In this document: one piece after another, positions 1 to 8,154 of the stretch | Layout of the letters: each line of letters opens with the position of its first letter | Numbering within the stretch: the stretch's first letter is position 1 | Assembly (NCBI GenBank): GCA_022826045.1 | Contig: JAJDVQ010000018.1 | Location: forward strand, 62,001-126,000 | Length of the DNA: 64,000 nt | Source of the DNA: Acidimicrobiia bacterium | GTDB lineage: Bacteria; Actinomycetota; Acidimicrobiia; Acidimicrobiales; Poriferisodalaceae | Reading direction: 5' to 3' | Translations under genes and position numbers: made by a program | The notes under the pieces: generated by a model | What the model was told of the DNA's origin: nothing | The model's database searches: none | The model's input: the letters and a program-made list of their open reading frames with translations, nothing else

Positions 1-189
1 CTGGATGGTGACCATCCGGCGCGTCGGCGGCACCTCCTCGCCGAGGAAATACGGCATGAACGGCACCATGCCCGCCACGGTGAACAGCAGCGAGGGCTCG
101 TGCGGGATCAGGCTCGCGGAAGCGCGGACTTCGTGGCCCCGTTCCGCCCAGAACGAGTTGAACGCTTCACGCAGTTCGCCGGCGCGCAT
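1..189 (-). CDS. alaS: Alanine--tRNA ligase, N-terminal fragment (runs off window)
   Basis: The first 63 codons of alanyl-tRNA synthetase, which charges tRNA-Ala in the cytoplasm. The ATG is at 189 and the frame is open to base 1. The peptide carries the class II N-terminal signature: an FxxFW(x)ERGHE helix, then SLIPHEPSLLFTVAGM and PYFLGEE, matching the family pattern in which 'LLFTxAGM' precedes 'FLG'. The gene continues beyond the left edge. Upstream lie two small genes (DUF6167-like, DUF948-like) and aspS in the same orientation, a common actinobacterial order. The toxin-antitoxin-like pair at 315-721 sits on the opposite strand between alaS and the DUF6167-like gene. Confidence 0.93.
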   Translation of the reverse strand, partial: MRAGELREAFNSFWAERGHEVRASASLIPHEPSLLFTVAGMVPFMPYFLGEEVPPTRRMVTIQ

Positions 190-267
190 CCCCAGAGGAT
201 ACCGAGGGGCCTTCGCGGCCTCCGTGGCCGCCGTGCCGAGCAGCGTATGACGCCGCACTCGTCAATT

Positions 268-304
268 CAGAAAACAGTGAAAAACTCTGAAAACAATTGA
301 AATA
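268..304 (+). promoter_or_regulatory. Phased GAAA motif upstream of the toxin-like gene
   Basis: GAAA elements begin at 270, 279, 289 and 299, that is every 9-10 bases, in otherwise GC-rich DNA. The core CTGAAAACAATTGAAAT resembles sites at 34471-34495, 36258-36282 and 41008-41032. Its position just ahead of 315 suggests an operator or an upstream promoter element. Function is inferred only from position and repetition. Confidence 0.4.
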
Positions 305-314
305 TGTTCTCGAT

Positions 315-566
315 GTGGATATTCACCCTTCGGCTCTGCGGCACGGCATCCCTGCCGCAGATATCGAGCACGCGTGGGAGTTCGGCGCGCGCTTCGTCCA
401 ACTTGATTCGGAAGGCGACTGGTCGAGAGAACTCTGCATCGGCCCCGACCGGGCAGGCAACCTCCTGGAGATCCTCTACCGTCCTGCAGCGGAAGACTTC
501 ATCATCTTCCACGCGATGCGGCTCCGGCCAATCTTGGCTCGCTACCTTGGGAAGCGACGATCATGA
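315..566 (+). CDS. Putative toxin of a type II toxin-antitoxin pair
   Basis: A protein of 83 residues if the GTG at 315 is the start (MDIHPSALRHG...). The upstream TTG at 297 lies inside the phased GAAA motif and is less likely. The pattern 'HPSALRHGI-DIEHAWEF', a central 'LCIGPDRAGNLLEIL' and a C-terminal 'FIIFHAMRLRP' match small actinobacterial proteins I recall as toxin-like partners of short acidic proteins. I cannot assign a named family with certainty. It overlaps the next gene by four bases (ATGA, 563-566), so the two are probably translated together. It is an island of plus-strand DNA within a minus-strand housekeeping block, which suggests insertion by transfer. Confidence 0.6.
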   Translation: MDIHPSALRHGIPAADIEHAWEFGARFVQLDSEGDWSRELCIGPDRAGNLLEILYRPAAEDFIIFHAMRLRPILARYLGKRRS

Positions 567-721
567 CCGACTTCAACGACGAACCCACTGACGAGGACTA
601 CCTCAGGATGTCCGAGGAATTCGAGCAACACGAGTTCACACAAGACGAGCTAGACCGGATCTTTGCTACGGAGCGCAGCACACCGTTCCCAGCTTCTGAG
701 CCAGCCTCCACCGCGACTTGA
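563..721 (+). CDS. Putative antitoxin, small acidic protein
   Basis: A short gene of 52 residues starting at the ATG overlapping the stop of the toxin-like gene. The product is strongly acidic in its first 35 residues (runs such as DEPTDEDY and SEEFEQHEF) and ends in a flexible Ser/Pro/Thr tail. Size, charge and translational coupling fit an antitoxin that neutralises the upstream protein. No DNA-binding fold can be recognised by eye, so it may act only by protein binding. The next gene converges on it, its stop at 734 lying 12 bases away. Confidence 0.5.
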   Translation: MTDFNDEPTDEDYLRMSEEFEQHEFTQDELDRIFATERSTPFPASEPASTAT

Positions 722-733
722 GGAGCTGACAGC

Positions 734-1003
734 TCAGGCGGCTTCGCGGCGGTGGCGGCGCTCAGCCCAGCGGCGGTCTCGCTCGTCGCGCAGGCGCTGC
801 TCGGCGTCGTGCATCTGGCGCTTGCCGTCCCGCCATGCCGATCGGAGGTCGCGGCGCATCTGGCGTGCCGTGCCCAGCGCCGTGGCAGTTCCTCGCACGG
901 GTGCGTAGCGGTCCAGCAGTGAGCGCAGCCGTCGCTGCAGCCACAGCGACGCGCCGGCGCCGAGGCCCGCGCCCAACGTCAGCCATCGCAGCCGCTTGAA
1001 CAC
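734..1003 (-). CDS. DUF6167-like small envelope protein
   Basis: 89 residues from a GTG at 1003, one base below the stop of the DUF948-like gene. It begins FKRLRWLTLGAGLGAGASLW, a short hydrophobic segment that should anchor it in the membrane, then a long Arg-rich helix ending RWAERRHRREAA. In many Actinomycetota a protein of this layout (DUF6167) sits between the DUF948 protein and alaS, exactly as here. Function is unknown. The assignment rests on gene order and on the short-anchor-plus-basic-helix architecture. Longer upstream starts would overlap the neighbour and read a GC-rich shadow frame. Confidence 0.65.
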   Translation of the reverse strand: MFKRLRWLTLGAGLGAGASLWLQRRLRSLLDRYAPVRGTATALGTARQMRRDLRSAWRDGKRQMHDAEQRLRDERDRRWAERRHRREAA

Positions 1004-1004
1004 T

Positions 1005-1388
1005 TCAGCGCTCCCCCGTGTCGCCGCTGGCATGAGTCTCGCGCTCGGGGTCGGCGAGACGGTCCCGCAGCACCGAGAATGCCGACCTGACCTTGTCGAC
1101 TGGCGCCGCGGCGGCGCGGGCGGTGGCGGCGCCGGCGGTCTCGGCCAGCCCGGCGACTTTCTGCACAATGTTCAGCAGGTCGCGCAGCCGGCCGATCTCG
1201 GTCTGGGCCATCTCGGCGGTATCCGCAAGCTGGCCCAGCGCTGGCCCAACCTTGGAGTCGAAGTCGTCCAGCTTGCGGCGCAGCTCGCGCATCAGGGCGA
1301 ACGCCTGGGTGAGCACCGCGATGAGCGCGACCAGCGCCACCACGACGCACACGGTCACCACCACCGCGGCAAGATCGCCGGCGCTCAT
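1005..1388 (-). CDS. DUF948 family membrane protein
   Basis: 127 residues with one N-terminal transmembrane segment (residues about 5-28, AAVVVTVCVVVALVALIAV) followed by an amphipathic helix with ELRRKLDDFD and AQTEIGRLRDLL, then an Ala-rich stretch and a charged tail. This is the layout of DUF948 proteins that accompany aspS and alaS in Actinomycetota. The ATG overlaps the aspS stop (ATGA, 1385-1388) and its stop is one base from the next start, so aspS, this gene and the DUF6167-like gene form one transcription unit. The helix probably forms a coiled coil at the inner membrane face. Function is unknown. Confidence 0.75.
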   Translation of the reverse strand: MSAGDLAAVVVTVCVVVALVALIAVLTQAFALMRELRRKLDDFDSKVGPALGQLADTAEMAQTEIGRLRDLLNIVQKVAGLAETAGAATARAAAAPVDKVRSAFSVLRDRLADPERETHASGDTGER

Positions 1389-3211
1389 CGCAGATCCTCA
1401 TCTTCGGCGACGAGCGCGAGGCCGAGTTCTTCGAGCTGGACGTCGGAGATCGCAGACGGGGCATTGGTGAGCGGATCCGCGCCGGACTGGCTCTTGGGAA
1501 ACGCGATGACCTCGCGGATGTTCTCCTCGCCGCACAGCAGAGCCGCCAGCCGGTCGATGCCGAAGGCGAAGCCCGCATGCGGCGGAGCGCCGTAACGGAA
1601 CGCGTCGAGCAGGAAACCGAATCGTTCCTGCGCCGTCACAGGGTCGATGCCCAGCAGATCGAAGACCTGCTGCTGGATGTCGCCCCGGTGGATCCGCACG
1701 CTGCCCGAGCCCAGCTCCCAGCCGTTCAGCACCAGGTCGTATGCCTGCGAGCGCACACCCAGCAGGGTGTCGGCGTCGAAGCCGCCGCCTGAGGCCATGC
1801 GTGCCGAAGCCGCCGCGACGACGTCGAGATCATCGGCATGGGGCATGGTGAACGGGTGGTGCGCCGGGATCGGCAGGCCGTCGGGGCTCACATCCTCGAA
1901 CAGCGGAAAGTCGACCACCCACAGGAAGTGCAGGCCGCCCTCGTTCACCGGCGGGCGGCCCAGCTCCAGCCGCAGCAGGCCGAGCACCCCGCTGGCCCGG
2001 CGCCAAGTGTCGGCCACCAGGTAGCACATGTCGCCCGGCTCGGCGCCCAGGCGCTCGAGCACGCCGTCGATCTCGGCGTCGGACATGAACTTCGCGACCG
2101 GCGAGGTGACGGCAAGCCGGCCGCCGGCTGCGCTGCGGGCACCGTCGGCCAGCGGCTCGCCGGCACTGACCCGCATCCACACAAGACCCTTGGCGCCCCA
2201 GCGCTGGCACTGCTTGGTGAGATCGTCGACCGCGTTGCGGCTGATGTCGCCGCCGCCGGGCACCCGGATGCCCCGCACGGCAGGCACCTTGAACGCGTTG
2301 AACCCGGTCTCTGCGAACAGTTCGGTGAGCTCGGTGAGCTCGAGCCCGAAGCGCAGGTCGGGCTTGTCCGACCCGTAGCGGTCGATCGCCTCGTGCCAGG
2401 TGATCTCTCCCATCGCCGCGGGGCGCACGCCGGTGATCTCCTCAGCAGCTTCGGCCACCGCCTCGCTGATCACTGCGCGCACCTCGGCGCCGCTGGCGAA
2501 GCTCATCTCCAAGTCGAGCTGGGTGAACTCGAATTGCCGGTCGGCTCGCAGGTCCTCGTCTCGCAGGCAACGAGCGATCTGGTAGTAGCGGTCGATGCCG
2601 CCCACCATGCAGAGCTGCTTGAACAGCTGGGGGCTCTGGGGCAGCGCGTAGAAGCGGCCCTGATGCAGGCGGCTGGGCACCACGAAGTCGCGGGCGCCCT
2701 CGGGTGTCGAGGCCACCAGCGTCGGCGTCTCGATCTCGATGAACTCCGCTGCCTCCATCGAGCGGCGGATCGCTGCGTTCACGCGTGCCCGGTTCACCAG
2801 GTTCGAGTGCATGCGGGGGTTCCGCAGGTCCAGGTAGCGATGGCGGATGCGCAGCATCTCGTCGACCTCGGTGCGGCCGTCGATCTGGAACGGCGGCGGC
2901 GCCGAACGCGACAGCACCTCGACGATTGCATCGCCGATCTCGATCTCGCCGGTGGCCAGGTCGGGATTGGCTGTGTCCAATGGACGCTCACGCACGGTGC
3001 CGGTCACCGACAGCACGTATTCCGAGCGCAGATCGTGCGCGTGATCCACGACGCACTGCACGATGCCAGTGCGATCGCGCAGGTCGACGAAGGCCAGGTG
3101 CTCGCCATGCTCACGACGCCGGGAGACCCAGCCGCACACGGTGACGTCCCTGCCGATGTCGACACGGCTCAGCCGTCCGCAATAGTCGGTTCGCATTCGC
3201 TCGCCCATCAC
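1385..3211 (-). CDS. aspS: Aspartate--tRNA(Asp/Asn) ligase
   Basis: A 608-residue class II synthetase, the normal size of the bacterial type. It has an N-terminal anticodon-binding OB fold (MRTDYCGRLSRVDIG..VCGWVSRRREHG), motif 2 region 'RCLRDEDLRADRQFEFTQLD', the bacterial-specific GAD insertion (about 300-420) and C-terminal motif 3 'AFGIDRLAALL'. It charges tRNA-Asp and, if the organism lacks AsnRS, may be non-discriminating. The start is GTG 3211 or the adjacent ATG 3208; an AAGGCGG ribosome site precedes both. ATG 3196 (MRTDYCG) is a third option that fits family N-termini. It overlaps the hisS stop, so hisS-aspS are coupled. Confidence 0.96.
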   Translation of the reverse strand: MMGERMRTDYCGRLSRVDIGRDVTVCGWVSRRREHGEHLAFVDLRDRTGIVQCVVDHAHDLRSEYVLSVTGTVRERPLDTANPDLATGEIEIGDAIVEVLSRSAPPPFQIDGRTEVDEMLRIRHRYLDLRNPRMHSNLVNRARVNAAIRRSMEAAEFIEIETPTLVASTPEGARDFVVPSRLHQGRFYALPQSPQLFKQLCMVGGIDRYYQIARCLRDEDLRADRQFEFTQLDLEMSFASGAEVRAVISEAVAEAAEEITGVRPAAMGEITWHEAIDRYGSDKPDLRFGLELTELTELFAETGFNAFKVPAVRGIRVPGGGDISRNAVDDLTKQCQRWGAKGLVWMRVSAGEPLADGARSAAGGRLAVTSPVAKFMSDAEIDGVLERLGAEPGDMCYLVADTWRRASGVLGLLRLELGRPPVNEGGLHFLWVVDFPLFEDVSPDGLPIPAHHPFTMPHADDLDVVAAASARMASGGGFDADTLLGVRSQAYDLVLNGWELGSGSVRIHRGDIQQQVFDLLGIDPVTAQERFGFLLDAFRYGAPPHAGFAFGIDRLAALLCGEENIREVIAFPKSQSGADPLTNAPSAISDVQLEELGLALVAEDEDLR

Positions 3212-4560
3212 GTGCCGCCTTCCGCATTGAGCTCGTCGAAGATGCGCCGCAGCGCGCTCAGCACTTCGCCACGCGGCACGGTCTGCTGCGCAATGCCGGC
3301 GTCGCCGCCGTCAGGGCGCCGCAAGGGTCGCACGGTGACGGTGCCGGCGTCGATCTCGTCGGTTCCCACGATGAGCGCAATCTCGGCGCCGGAGCGGTCC
3401 GCAGCGCGCATCTGCGCCCGCATCGACCGGTCGTCGAAGGCCCGGTCCGCCCGGATGCCCACTGAGCGCAGCTCGTGGGTGAGATCGCGTGCAGCGGCGC
3501 CGCCCGCCGTGTCGATCACCCACACTTCGGCCCGCTGTGCCGGAACGCCGAAGACGCCTTCGGCATCGCAGGCCAGCAGCAGGCGCTCGATGCCCAGCGC
3601 AAAGCCGATGCCGGGCGTCGGCGGGCCGCCGAGCGCCTCCACGAGCCCGTTGTAGCGGCCGCCGCCGCAGATGGTGTCCTGAGCGGCGTCGAGGCTGGCC
3701 GCACGGAACTCGAACGTGGTGCGGGTGTAGTAGTCGAGGCCGCGCACGAGCTTGTGCTCGACCTCGTGGGAGATGCCGAGCGCGTCCAACCCCTCGCGCA
3801 CCCGCTCGAAGTGGGCCGCCGTGGTTGCCGAGAGATAGTCGGTGATGCGTGGAGCTTCCGCGGCCACGGCCGCTGTGGCCGCTCGCTTGGAGTCCAGGAT
3901 GCGCAGCGGGTGGCGCTCGATCTTGTCCCGGTCCTGCGGGTCCACATCGCCTGCCCGACGCTGCAGGTAGCTGCTCAGCGCCTCGCCGTAGGCGGCGCGG
4001 GTGTCGGCGTCGCCCATCGAGTTCACCAGCAGCGGCACCCGCTGCAGCCCGATCGCGTCGAAGAGTCCCGCAGCCAGGGCGATGATCTCGACATCCGCGT
4101 CGGGGTCGTCGGTGCCGAGCGTCTCCGCCCCGATCTGGTGGAACTGGCGGTAGCGGCCCGCCTGGGGCGCCTCGTAGCGGAAGAACGGCCCTTGGTACCA
4201 GACCTTCCACGGGGTCGTGGGACGGTGCTGCGCGAACGCCCGGCACACCGAGGCCGTGCACTCGGGCCGCAGCGCCAGGTGGCGGTCGCTGCGGTCGAAG
4301 AACTCGTACATCTCCTTGCCGACCACGTCGGTGCCCTCGCCGATGCGGGCGAACACGCCGATGTCCTCGAAGATCGGGGTCTGCAAGCAGCCGAATCCGG
4401 CCCGGTCGGCGGCGGCGATGAAGGCCCCCAGCAGCGCCACCCAGCGGCCCGATTCGGGCGGGGCAAGGTCGTGCGTGCCGATCGGCGTCCGGAACGTCTT
4501 CGAGGCTGCTGCATCGCCGCCGTCAGGAGGGGTCGCAGGGATCGAAGGGGTACCGGACAT
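3208..4560 (-). CDS. hisS: Histidine--tRNA ligase
   Basis: 450 residues, family size. Motif 1 follows FRTPIGTHDLAPPES; motif 2 is 'FRYEAPQAGRYRQFHQIG', and the two HisRS-specific peptides 'LVRGLDYYTRTTFEF' and 'GGGRYNGLVEALGG' are present. 'GIGFALGIERLLLA' is motif 3, followed by the C-terminal anticodon-binding domain with 'GIRADRAFDDRSMRAQMRAA'. It charges tRNA-His. The gene leads the hisS-aspS-DUF948-DUF6167 run and overlaps aspS. About 50 bases separate its start from the stop of rel upstream, which runs in the same direction. Confidence 0.96.
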   Translation of the reverse strand: MSGTPSIPATPPDGGDAAASKTFRTPIGTHDLAPPESGRWVALLGAFIAAADRAGFGCLQTPIFEDIGVFARIGEGTDVVGKEMYEFFDRSDRHLALRPECTASVCRAFAQHRPTTPWKVWYQGPFFRYEAPQAGRYRQFHQIGAETLGTDDPDADVEIIALAAGLFDAIGLQRVPLLVNSMGDADTRAAYGEALSSYLQRRAGDVDPQDRDKIERHPLRILDSKRAATAAVAAEAPRITDYLSATTAAHFERVREGLDALGISHEVEHKLVRGLDYYTRTTFEFRAASLDAAQDTICGGGRYNGLVEALGGPPTPGIGFALGIERLLLACDAEGVFGVPAQRAEVWVIDTAGGAAARDLTHELRSVGIRADRAFDDRSMRAQMRAADRSGAEIALIVGTDEIDAGTVTVRPLRRPDGGDAGIAQQTVPRGEVLSALRRIFDELNAEGGT

Positions 4561-4612
4561 GACCAGCGCAGGCTACGGCCCTGCCGCCGCCAGTCCTAAC
4601 TGCTGCAGAACC

Positions 4613-6886
4613 TCAGTACTCGGTGCGGGCCAGGCCTTGGATGGCGCGGTAGGCGTCGAATACGCCCGGCACTTCGCGCAGGGCGGCGAGCAGCTGATCC
4701 AGCAGGATCGGGTCGCCGATCTCGACCTCGATCTGCATCACGGCCACCTGGTCGTCGCCCACGAACGTGTCGCAGCTCGCGATCGACAGATCATGGCGCC
4801 CCGAGACCACCTGCACCACGTCGAGCAGGAGCCGGTTGCGGTCGAGGCCCCGCACCTCCAGCGACGCGACGTGCTCGCCTGCCCAGCTCTCGTCCCACTC
4901 GACTTCTACCTGTCGAGCTTGCACCGACATGGCCAGCTCTCCCGCATTCGCACAGTCGGCACGGTGCACCGAGATGCCGCGCCCGCTGGTCGCGAACCCC
5001 AGCACCTCGTCGCCGCGCACGGGGCTGCAGCATCGCGCCAGGCGCACCAGCGCATCGTCGTGTCCGTCGACGTGCACACCTGCGGAGCGGCGGCGGCGCG
5101 AGCCGCGCTGACGAGCCGGGCGGGCGGGCAGCTGAACGCCGTCGCTCTCGCCTCGCAGGTTGCTGACGAGCCGCTTGGCCACCGAATGGGGCCGGATGTC
5201 GCCCTTGCCGATGGCTTCGAACAGCAGGTCCAGGTCGGCACGGCTGAACTGCTCCGCCACGGCCCGCATCTCGTCGCCGTCGATGAGCAGCGACGCCTTG
5301 AGCCCCTCCGACCGCAGCGAGTCCGAGACCGCTTCGCGTCCTGCGGCCACCCACTCCGACCGGTCGAGTCGTGCGAACCAGCGCCGGATGCTGTAGCGGG
5401 CACGCGGCGTGACCGCGATCTCCAGCCAGTCACGCGATGGCCGCGTCCCGGGATCGTCGGAGGTGAACGCCTCGATCGAGTCCCCCGAGCGCAGGAGGCG
5501 GTCGAGCGGCACGAGGCGGCCGTCGATCTTCGCCCCGATGAGCGAGTCGCCGATGTCGGTATGGATGGCGTACGCGAAGTCGATCGGCGTGGCCCCCGTG
5601 GGCAGGGTCACCACGTCGCCCTTGGGTGTGAAGACGTACACCTCGTCGTGGCCCAGATCGCTGGCGATGGTGCGCATGAATTCGGCCGGATCGTCAGACT
5701 CGGCCTGCCACTCCACCAGCCGGCTCAGCCACGGCATGTCCGCTTCGGCCGCGGCGATGCCCTTCTGATCCGCCTTGTTGCCCGACTTGCCGCTGCCGTT
5801 GCGCTCGGCCTTGTAGCGCCAGTGGGCCGCTACCCCGTGCTCCGCTCGCTGATGCATCTCGTCGGTGCGGATCTGCACTTCCACCGCTGTGCCCGAGGGG
5901 CCCACCACGGTCGTGTGCAGCGACTGGTAGAGGTTGAACTTGGGCATAGCGATGTAGTCCTTGAAGCGGCCGGTCACCGGCTTCCAGGTCGCGTGGATGG
6001 AGCCCAAGGCTGCGTAGGCGTCTCGAATGGTCGGCACCACGACCCTGATGCCCACGAGGTCGAAGATCTCGTCGAACGAGCGGTTCTTGATGACCATCTT
6101 CTCGTAGACGCTCCAGTGGTGCTTCTTGCGCCCGGTCACCGTCGCATCGGTCTTCATGCGAGAGAGCTGCTCGCGGACCTCCGAGAGCACCTGGTCGACG
6201 AATCGCTCCTGAGAGGGTGTGCGCTCGGCCAGCATCCGGTCGATCTCGGCGTAGCGCTTGGGATACAGAGCGGCAAAGGCCAGGTCCTCCAGCTCGTCGC
6301 GGACCTGCTGCATGCCCAGGCGGTTGGCGAGCGGGGCGTAGATGTCGAGCGTCTCGCGTGCCACGTCGGCTTGCTTGGCGCCATCGAGCGCGCCGACGGT
6401 GCGCATGTTGTGCAGCCGGTCCGACAGCTTGATCATCAGCACCCGGGGATCGTTCGCGATCGCCACCAGCATCTTGCGCAAGGTGGCGGCCTGCTGCGCC
6501 TGCTTGGACGCGAAGCGCACCCGGTCGAGCTTGGTGACGCCGTCCACGATGCCGGCGACCTCCGCGCCGAACTCGTCAGACAGCGCCACGAGCTCGACGC
6601 TGGTGTCCTCCACGGCGTCGTGCAGCAGCGCTGCGGCGATGGAGGTGTCGTCGAGACCGAGATCGGCGACCACGCCGGCGACTGCCACCGGGTGGGTGAT
6701 GTAGGCCTCGCCGGTCTTGCGCCGCTGGCCCTCATGCGCCGTGCGCGCTGCTTCGTAGGCCCGGATCACCAATTCGGGCGAGCTCTTGGGCCAGCGCTGG
6801 CGGTATTTCTCGACGACCGGGGAGATGTCGGCCGCGACCGTGTTCGCGATGCGCCGCCACGGCAGCACGCGCGACACCGCAGGCAT
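4613..6886 (-). CDS. rel: Bifunctional (p)ppGpp synthetase/hydrolase
   Basis: A 757-residue long RSH protein controlling the stringent response. In order: an HD hydrolase domain with THPVAVAG (His65) and LLHDAVEDT (His89-Asp90), so hydrolysis is likely retained; a synthetase domain with FDLVGIRVVV, RFKDYIAMPKFNLYQSLHTT; a TGS domain starting 'VFTPKGDVVTLPTGATPIDFAY'; a zinc-finger/helical region with 'CCSPVRGDEVLGF'; and a C-terminal ACT domain. It makes (p)ppGpp from GTP/GDP and ATP on the ribosome and also degrades it. Actinobacteria usually have one such enzyme, hence the name rel rather than relA or spoT. It lies between secF and hisS, a frequent actinobacterial arrangement. Confidence 0.95.
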   Translation of the reverse strand: MPAVSRVLPWRRIANTVAADISPVVEKYRQRWPKSSPELVIRAYEAARTAHEGQRRKTGEAYITHPVAVAGVVADLGLDDTSIAAALLHDAVEDTSVELVALSDEFGAEVAGIVDGVTKLDRVRFASKQAQQAATLRKMLVAIANDPRVLMIKLSDRLHNMRTVGALDGAKQADVARETLDIYAPLANRLGMQQVRDELEDLAFAALYPKRYAEIDRMLAERTPSQERFVDQVLSEVREQLSRMKTDATVTGRKKHHWSVYEKMVIKNRSFDEIFDLVGIRVVVPTIRDAYAALGSIHATWKPVTGRFKDYIAMPKFNLYQSLHTTVVGPSGTAVEVQIRTDEMHQRAEHGVAAHWRYKAERNGSGKSGNKADQKGIAAAEADMPWLSRLVEWQAESDDPAEFMRTIASDLGHDEVYVFTPKGDVVTLPTGATPIDFAYAIHTDIGDSLIGAKIDGRLVPLDRLLRSGDSIEAFTSDDPGTRPSRDWLEIAVTPRARYSIRRWFARLDRSEWVAAGREAVSDSLRSEGLKASLLIDGDEMRAVAEQFSRADLDLLFEAIGKGDIRPHSVAKRLVSNLRGESDGVQLPARPARQRGSRRRRSAGVHVDGHDDALVRLARCCSPVRGDEVLGFATSGRGISVHRADCANAGELAMSVQARQVEVEWDESWAGEHVASLEVRGLDRNRLLLDVVQVVSGRHDLSIASCDTFVGDDQVAVMQIEVEIGDPILLDQLLAALREVPGVFDAYRAIQGLARTEY

Positions 6887-7005
6887 GGTCCTAGCCCCCC
6901 CGGCCGGTGCGTTGTTCGACCCCAGCCGAGCCGAACGTGCGAGAACTCACGCCCTCATTCTGCCGCGCCCGCCCCACGGATCGGGGCCTCCGCCGCAGGT
7001 TCGGG

Positions 7006-8154
7006 TCAGCGGCGGCGTTGGCTTGCTGAGCGGCGGCGGGACTTGCGGGGACGCGGCGTGGCGCTGCGGGTGTAGCTCTCCGCGGCGAGCGCCTGGGTGG
7101 CGGCTTGCATCGAGTCGTGGCGGCCTGCGGCTTCGGCCGCAGCCTGTGCGGCGGCCCAGCCCGGCTCGTAGCCCTTCAGCCACGCCACGGTCGGCATGGC
7201 CACGAAGATCGAGCTGTACGAGCCGACGAGCAGGCCGATCAGCAGCGCTGTCGCGAACTCCGACAGCGTGCCCGCGCCCAGGAACCCGGCGCCCACCACC
7301 AGCATCGACAGCACTGGCAGCACCGACGTGATCGAGGTGTTCACCGAGCGTGTCAGCACCTGGTTGAGCGAGACGTTCGCGAGCGCCGCATACGTGAAGT
7401 GGCTACGCGCCGGCAGCGACCGCTCGTTGGTCTTGACACGGTCGAACACGACAATCGTGTCGTACAGCGAATAGCCCATGATCGTGAGGAACGCCACCAC
7501 GGTCGCCGGCGTCACCTCGAACCCGAACAGCGCGTACGCGCCGACGGTCAGCACGATGTCGTGCCCGACGGCGACGAGCGCGCCCACCGACATCTTCCAC
7601 TCGAAGCGGAACCACAGGTACAGCGCGATCAGCACGAAGAACACCACGAGCGCCCGCCGCGCCTTGCCCGCCACCTCGTCGCCGAAGGACGGGCTGACCT
7701 GCCGCGTCGACAGGCTCTCGACATCGACATCGGCAGCGGAGGCCAGCGCAGCGTTCACGTCGACCGCGTCGACGTCCGGCCCCAGCACCCCGCGCACCCG
7801 GAAGATGTCCTCGGATCCGGTCACCGTGACGAGCTGCACCCGGGCGTCGGGCACACCGGCGGCTGCCGCGGCAGCGGCGATGTCGTCGGTCGTCAAGCCG
7901 TCAGCCGCGGAACCGGCGTCGGCGTCGCCCGCAGCATCGGCAGCACCGTCGGCAGCGTCCTGGGCACTCGCCGGGATCGGGATCTCCCACACCGAGCCGC
8001 CCTCGAACTCGATGCCCAGGTTCAACCCGCGAACCACCAGCGCGACAGCGCAGATGAGCACCGCCACAGCCGAGCCCAGCAGCACCTTGCGGGACACGCC
8101 GAGGACGTCCCAGGCATTCTCGCCCCGGTAGAAGGTCCGCAGCGCCGAGATCAT
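7006..8154 (-). CDS. secF: Protein translocase subunit SecF
   Basis: 382 residues, membrane protein with six predicted spans: one near residues 25-48, a periplasmic-side domain with a low-complexity Asp/Ala stretch (about 70-105), then a cluster of five including 'FVLIALYLWFRFEWKMSVGA' and 'TIMGYSLYDTIVVFDRV', the SecF signature. With SecD it uses the proton gradient to assist late steps of Sec export. The C-terminus is an Arg/Ser-rich cytoplasmic tail. The start overlaps the secD stop by four bases. The order yajC-secD-secF-rel is conserved in Actinomycetota. Confidence 0.95.
   Translation of the reverse strand: MISALRTFYRGENAWDVLGVSRKVLLGSAVAVLICAVALVVRGLNLGIEFEGGSVWEIPIPASAQDAADGAADAAGDADAGSAADGLTTDDIAAAAAAAGVPDARVQLVTVTGSEDIFRVRGVLGPDVDAVDVNAALASAADVDVESLSTRQVSPSFGDEVAGKARRALVVFFVLIALYLWFRFEWKMSVGALVAVGHDIVLTVGAYALFGFEVTPATVVAFLTIMGYSLYDTIVVFDRVKTNERSLPARSHFTYAALANVSLNQVLTRSVNTSITSVLPVLSMLVVGAGFLGAGTLSEFATALLIGLLVGSYSSIFVAMPTVAWLKGYEPGWAAAQAAAEAAGRHDSMQAATQALAAESYTRSATPRPRKSRRRSASQRRR

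Noticed and set aside
1838-3655. Long plus-strand open frame antisense to aspS and hisS
   Set aside because: It is a GC-rich shadow of two well-conserved synthetases; its composition (Arg/His/Val/Gly-rich) matches no family and it has no ribosome site.
4217-7075. 952-codon plus-strand frame antisense to rel and hisS
   Set aside because: The opposite strand encodes complete Rel with all catalytic motifs; the plus frame is a codon-bias artefact.
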